Shown here in pieces: positions 6,129 to 9,447 of a stretch of 9,447 nt of DNA. The position numbers and the translations under genes are program-made. Numbering within the stretch: the stretch's first letter is position 1; each line of letters begins with the position of its first letter. This DNA is from Chlamydiota bacterium (lineage in GTDB: Bacteria > Chlamydiota > Chlamydiia > Chlamydiales > SM23-39): contig DAIDLB010000024.1 of assembly GCA_027449725.1 (NCBI GenBank), positions 1 through 9,447 of the forward strand, given 5' to 3'. The notes below the pieces were generated by a model. It worked only from the letters and a program-made list of their open reading frames with translations. It ran no database searches and had not been told where the DNA came from.

Positions 6129-6829
6129 CCGTCGAGGAGATGAGCCACGCTCTCAACGATGCGAGAAACGACATGTCGGTCGGCGTCATCATCCTCACGG
6201 GCGAGGGAAAAGAGGCGTTTTGCTCCGGCGGCGATCAGAAGATCCGCGGCGACGCAGGCTATGCAGATGAGCAAGGCGTCCATCGGCTCAACGTTCTCGA
6301 TTTCCAAAGACAGATGAGAAGCTGCCCCAAGCCAATCGTCGCGATGGTCGCGGGCTATGCGGTCGGCGGCGGCCATGTGCTCCATGTGCTCTGCGATCTG
6401 ACGATCGCAGCCGACAACGCGATCTTCGGCCAAACCGGCCCTAAAGTCGGCTCGTTTGACGGCGGCTACGGGACGAGCTATCTCGCACGCATTGTCGGAC
6501 AAAAAAAAGCGCGGGAGATCTGGTTTCTCTGCCGGCAATACAATGCGGCAGAGGCGCTCGAAATGGGGCTTGTCAACTGCGTCGTCCCCTACGAAAAACT
6601 CGAAGAGACGACGGTGCAATGGTGCAGGGAGATGCTCCAGCACTCTCCAATCGCGCTCCGCTGTCTGAAAGCGGGGCTCAACGCGGATTGCGACGGGCAG
6701 GCCGGGCTTCAGGAGCTCGCAGGCAACGCAACCATGCTCTTTTACATGACGCAAGAAGGACAGGAAGGACGCAATGCATTCAATGAAAAACGCAAACCCG
6801 ATTTCGCAAAGTTCCCGAAGCGCCCTTAA
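6017..6829 (+). CDS. menB: 1,4-dihydroxy-2-naphthoyl-CoA synthase MenB
   Basis: This crotonase-fold enzyme closes the second aromatic ring, converting OSB-CoA to DHNA-CoA. It has 270 residues, the usual size. Visible are [11 protein letters not shown] (26-36), the oxyanion-loop motif [12 protein letters not shown] (67-78), [13 protein letters not shown] (111-123), and the active-site stretch [15 protein letters not shown] (138-152), followed by [14 protein letters not shown]. The glycine in QTG (141) is the form found in bicarbonate-dependent MenB such as the E. coli enzyme; other MenBs, such as that of M. tuberculosis, have Asp there. The ATG at 6017 is chosen because GGAG lies five bases upstream and [12 protein letters not shown] fits family N-termini. 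An earlier in-frame ATG at 5936 would lie deep in menH. It overlaps menH by 112 nt and menA by 56 nt. Confidence 0.96.
   Translation: MPWTQSGNYTDIRYEKWDGIAKISINRPHVRNAFRPLTVEEMSHALNDARNDMSVGVIILTGEGKEAFCSGGDQKIRGDAGYADEQGVHRLNVLDFQRQMRSCPKPIVAMVAGYAVGGGHVLHVLCDLTIAADNAIFGQTGPKVGSFDGGYGTSYLARIVGQKKAREIWFLCRQYNAAEALEMGLVNCVVPYEKLEETTVQWCREMLQHSPIALRCLKAGLNADCDGQAGLQELAGNATMLFYMTQEGQEGRNAFNEKRKPDFAKFPKRP
6762..6769 (+). promoter_or_regulatory. Ribosome-binding site deciding the menA start
   Basis: AGGAAGGA lies four bases before ATG 6774, within the last codons of menB. It favours that ATG over the in-frame ATG at 6783, which is thirteen bases from the site. Confidence 0.55.
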
Positions 6830-7664
6830 ACACTGGGTATTGGCAGCCAGGCCGAAAACCCTCGTGGCAGGCATCAGCCCCGTTTTGATCGGGGCGAGTT
6901 TTGCCGCGAGGGCCCAGCCGATCTCCTATGGCGACTTTGCCCTCTGCCTCCTTTTTTCCGTTCTCATTCAAATTGGGACGAATTGGGCAAATGACTACTT
7001 TGACTTTATGAAAGGCGCTGACACGGCAACGAGAAAAGGGCCTGCCCGCGCGGTGCAGTCGGGCTGGATCGCACCCTTAGCGATGCGAAACGGGGCCTTT
7101 TCCGCCTTCGGCCTGGCGATCCTCTGCGCCCTGCCGCTCCTCCTTCGCCTCGGATTTGCCTACCTCCCGCTTGCGCTCCTCTGTCCACTCCTCGGCACTC
7201 TCTATACCGGGGGCAAGCGGCCGCTCGGCTACATGGGCCTCGGCGATCTCCTCGTCTTCGTCTTCTACGGCCCTGTCGCTACCTGCGCTACAGCGCTCGT
7301 TCTTCACTCCGGTTTTTCAAAAGAGCTCTTCCTCGCCTCGCTCGCTCCGGGCCTCCTCTCCTCTGCTCTTTTGGCCGTCAACAACCTGCGCGACTGGGAA
7401 GAAGACCGGAAGTGCGGAAAAATGACCCTCGTCGCCCGCTTCGGCCCCGTGTTCGGCAAAGCAGAGTACCTCGCCTGCCTCATACTTGGAATAGGCTTCG
7501 TTCCCTTCTCCCTTTCCATGCTCCGGCTCTGGTGGCTCGCTCCTCTCGCCGTCTTTGCCGCCCGCCTGGTCTTTAAAGGAGAGCATCAAAAAGCCCTTCC
7601 CGCCACTTCGGCCCTCCTCGCTCTCTATACCTTGAGCTGGTGCTATGCGGTATTATACCTATAA
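6774..7664 (+). CDS. menA: 1,4-dihydroxy-2-naphthoate polyprenyltransferase MenA
   Basis: This UbiA-family integral membrane prenyltransferase attaches the polyprenyl chain to DHNA with loss of CO2, giving demethylmenaquinone. It has 296 residues, a normal length, with about eight or nine hydrophobic helices. [12 protein letters not shown] (19-30) is the typical MenA N-terminus. The first Mg2+-prenyl-diphosphate motif is [14 protein letters not shown] (70-83) and the second is [17 protein letters not shown] (203-219). GPARAVQSG (89-97) is the MenA-type loop between them, which argues for MenA over UbiA or heme and chlorophyll prenyltransferases. The start at ATG 6774 has AGGAAGGA four bases upstream and lies 56 nt inside menB. 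Its end overlaps menC by 20 nt. It lies between soluble CoA-ester enzymes, so gene order does not follow reaction order. Confidence 0.96.
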   Translation: MHSMKNANPISQSSRSALKHWVLAARPKTLVAGISPVLIGASFAARAQPISYGDFALCLLFSVLIQIGTNWANDYFDFMKGADTATRKGPARAVQSGWIAPLAMRNGAFSAFGLAILCALPLLLRLGFAYLPLALLCPLLGTLYTGGKRPLGYMGLGDLLVFVFYGPVATCATALVLHSGFSKELFLASLAPGLLSSALLAVNNLRDWEEDRKCGKMTLVARFGPVFGKAEYLACLILGIGFVPFSLSMLRLWWLAPLAVFAARLVFKGEHQKALPATSALLALYTLSWCYAVLYL

Positions 7665-8454
7665 CATTCCCCTCCATCCATCGGCTCTCCGTCTCCCCGA
7701 GCGCCGAGGGCTCATTTTGGAAACAGAACAAGGATGGGGGGAGGCAGCTCCCCTCGAAAATTGCATCGACGCGTTTGTCTTCGCCCTGCGATCGGCCCAG
7801 CAACCTTTCCCGAAGCACTACCCAAATATTCGCATCAATGCCCTCGCTTCGACCCTGGAAGAGGCTGAGTTGGCGCTGCAACGAGGATTTCAGACGATCA
7901 AATACAAAGTCAGGGGGCTCTCTCCCGAAACCGCAACAAAAACAGTCTCCGTGCTACAGACGATGGGCGTCCCCCTCCGGATCGACGCAAACCGCTCCTG
8001 GAGCTTCGAAGAGGCGAAGCGGTTTCTAACTTTGCTCGATCCAAAGGGAATCGAATACATCGAAGAGCCCGTCGACGATCCAACAAGGCTCCATGAACTG
8101 CCCTCCTTTCCCTTCGCGCTCGATGAAACGCTCCTCGATCCCGCTGCGCCCTGGCAGTCCGCTTCCGCCTTTGTCTTGAAACCAACGGTTTTAGGAGACC
8201 GGCTGCAAAGCTGGATCGACTTGGGAAAAAAGGAGGGGAAAACATTGACCTTCGGCTCTAGTTTCGAGAGTGCAATCGGACTTGTCCATATTGCAAGACT
8301 GCAAGGAATCCACTCGCCCGATACGCCTGCAGGCCTCGACACCTATCGTTCCTTCAAACACAACTTCCTCCCCTTCCCAATCGAGCGGGGAATGCTGTTG
8401 CCCGAACCAATTCCACCGGTCGACCGATCATGGCTTACGAACGTTGCCCTTTAA
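7645..8454 (+). CDS. menC: o-Succinylbenzoate synthase MenC
   Basis: This enolase-superfamily enzyme dehydrates SHCHC to o-succinylbenzoate. The barrel carries the expected catalytic set: the KYK motif with Lys88 (TIKYKVRG), Asp114 in RIDANRSW, Glu140/141 in YIEEP, Asp160 in FALDETL and Lys179 in VLKPTVLG. SSFESAIGLVHIARLQG (205-221) is a further family motif. The length of 269 residues is clearly short against E. coli MenC (about 320). The shortening is in the N-terminal capping region, where only about 80 residues precede the KxK motif. The active-site residues are intact, so it is probably a compact but working enzyme. The ATG at 7645 overlaps menA by 20 nt, with only a weak ribosome-binding site (GAGCTGG), which suggests coupling to menA translation. 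Neighbouring menE and menB support OSB synthase over other enolase-superfamily activities. Confidence 0.94.
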   Translation: MRYYTYNIPLHPSALRLPERRGLILETEQGWGEAAPLENCIDAFVFALRSAQQPFPKHYPNIRINALASTLEEAELALQRGFQTIKYKVRGLSPETATKTVSVLQTMGVPLRIDANRSWSFEEAKRFLTLLDPKGIEYIEEPVDDPTRLHELPSFPFALDETLLDPAAPWQSASAFVLKPTVLGDRLQSWIDLGKKEGKTLTFGSSFESAIGLVHIARLQGIHSPDTPAGLDTYRSFKHNFLPFPIERGMLLPEPIPPVDRSWLTNVAL

Positions 8455-9447
8455 GCCTTGCCCCGCCTCGGGCAATCGCCATCGCCCCTGACCTCACCTA
8501 TGGAGAACTCAATGGCCTCGTCCAGCGCGGAGCATTGGCGCTGCAAGCGCTCGGGTTTAAGGCGGGGGATCAAATCGCATTCCCGGCAGCGCTTCAGTGG
8601 CAAACCATCGCGCTTCTTTTTGCAGCCTGGCGCATCGGCGCAATCGCCGTCCCCCACCCGCAAGCCGGACCTCTAAATCCGTTTGGCGGAAACGATTTTT
8701 TTCCCGAAAACACTCTCGACATGCAAAGAAACGCCCTTCTACTCCGGACCTCGGGCTCCAGCGGCGTACCGAAGTGGGCCTCATTTTCTCTCTCTCAGCT
8801 CTTCGAGAGCGCCCGCACGGTGAGCGCCGCCCTCCAGGCTGAAAAAGGAAAGAATTGGCTCATCTCGGTCCCGCTATCGCATGTGGCAGGGCTCGGCGTC
8901 GCCCTTCGCGGACTTCTCACGGAAGGAACCCTCCATTTCGAAGACAAATCGCTCTCTTATAAAGACCGGATCTACAGCGTCCATCCCGATTTCGCCTCCC
9001 TCGTCCCCACGCAGCTCTATCGGCTGCTCCGGGAAGAAACGCCCCCTCTGAAGACCTCCCTTCTCATCGGAGGGGCGCCGCTTTCAGAAGAGCTCTATCG
9101 GAAGGCGGTAGGGCGCGGCATGCGCCTCTCTCTGACATATGGCCTGACGGAAATGAGCTCGACCGTTCTCCTTACGGACAGGCCAAAATGGATCGGCATG
9201 CACGCCTATCTCGGCGAACCGCTCCCCGGAAGAACGATCAGCCTCTCGGAGTGTGGCGAGATCCTCGTGGCGGGAAACAGCCTTTTTAATGGGTACGGGA
9301 CTCCGCCTCCCTCCCCCTTTCCGACGGGAGACTTGGGAGCCTTCCATCCAGAGTTTGGCTGGTCGATCCGGGGGCGAAAAGACTTCCAATTCTTAAGCGG
9401 CGGTGAAAATATCCAGCCGGAAGAGATTGAGGCGGCTTTACTCTCGC
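8430..9447 (+). CDS. menE: o-Succinylbenzoate-CoA ligase MenE (3' end missing)
   Basis: This ANL-superfamily adenylate-forming enzyme activates o-succinylbenzoate to OSB-CoA with ATP. The frame is open from ATG 8430 to the right edge, giving 339 residues without a stop; the rest lies outside. Visible motifs are the P-loop LRTSGSSGVPKWA (105-117), PLSHVAGLG (148-156), GGAPLS (214-219), the adenylate motif LTYGLTEMSST (235-245), TGDLG (299-303), and the hinge region GRKDFQFLSGGENIQPEEIE (315-334). The C-terminal lid with its catalytic lysine is not in view. The P-loop sits about forty residues earlier than in E. coli MenE, so the N-terminal half is compact, as with MenF and MenC here. The ATG overlaps menC by 25 nt and has no obvious ribosome-binding site, so coupled translation is likely. 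The men neighbours support OSB as the substrate over other acyl substrates. Confidence 0.94.
   Translation, partial: MAYERCPLSLAPPRAIAIAPDLTYGELNGLVQRGALALQALGFKAGDQIAFPAALQWQTIALLFAAWRIGAIAVPHPQAGPLNPFGGNDFFPENTLDMQRNALLLRTSGSSGVPKWASFSLSQLFESARTVSAALQAEKGKNWLISVPLSHVAGLGVALRGLLTEGTLHFEDKSLSYKDRIYSVHPDFASLVPTQLYRLLREETPPLKTSLLIGGAPLSEELYRKAVGRGMRLSLTYGLTEMSSTVLLTDRPKWIGMHAYLGEPLPGRTISLSECGEILVAGNSLFNGYGTPPPSPFPTGDLGAFHPEFGWSIRGRKDFQFLSGGENIQPEEIEAALLS

Noticed and set aside
5894..6874. 326-codon - strand open frame opposite menB
   Set aside because: Antisense to menH, menB and menA, all of which have full family motifs. Long antisense frames are expected in GC-rich coding DNA.

Overview
The window holds a nearly complete menaquinone (vitamin K2) biosynthesis operon on the + strand (about 2008 to the right edge). 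A divergent mgtE magnesium-transporter gene lies on the - strand (503-1927), and the first ~500 bases are an AT-richer, essentially gene-free spacer. All eight classical men functions are present in the order ubiE/menG, menF, menD, menH, menB, menA, menC, menE. Together they convert chorismate to isochorismate (MenF), SEPHCHC (MenD), SHCHC (MenH), o-succinylbenzoate (MenC), OSB-CoA (MenE) and DHNA-CoA (MenB), then prenylate (MenA) and methylate (UbiE/MenG) the naphthoquinone. Only a DHNA-CoA thioesterase is not seen; menE runs off the right edge, so a thioesterase gene could lie just beyond.

Layout: 1-48 possible 5' end of a leftward gene; 49-502 spacer with short repeats and dyads; 503-1927 mgtE (-); 1928-2007 divergent promoter region with back-to-back -35 boxes; 2008-9447 the men operon. 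Every gene in the operon overlaps the next (by about 4, 8, 19, 112, 56, 20 and 25 nt), so there is not one intergenic base. Several starts are non-ATG (TTG for menF and menH). The first gene looks leaderless. A good sigma70-like promoter sequence lies inside menH, upstream of menB.

Organism: the coding part looks GC-rich (roughly high fifties percent by eye). The proteins are clearly bacterial. The style of MgtE (MgtE_N, two CBS domains, a GNIGLQ pore signature) together with classical men genes fits a member of the PVC group, possibly an environmental chlamydia-like bacterium. This rests on remembered family resemblance and is only a moderate guess. I see no phage, CRISPR, tRNA or rRNA gene, and no convincing undescribed system. 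The interesting points are expression architecture (divergent promoter, leaderless start, internal promoter, long menH/menB overlap) and the odd left-hand spacer.
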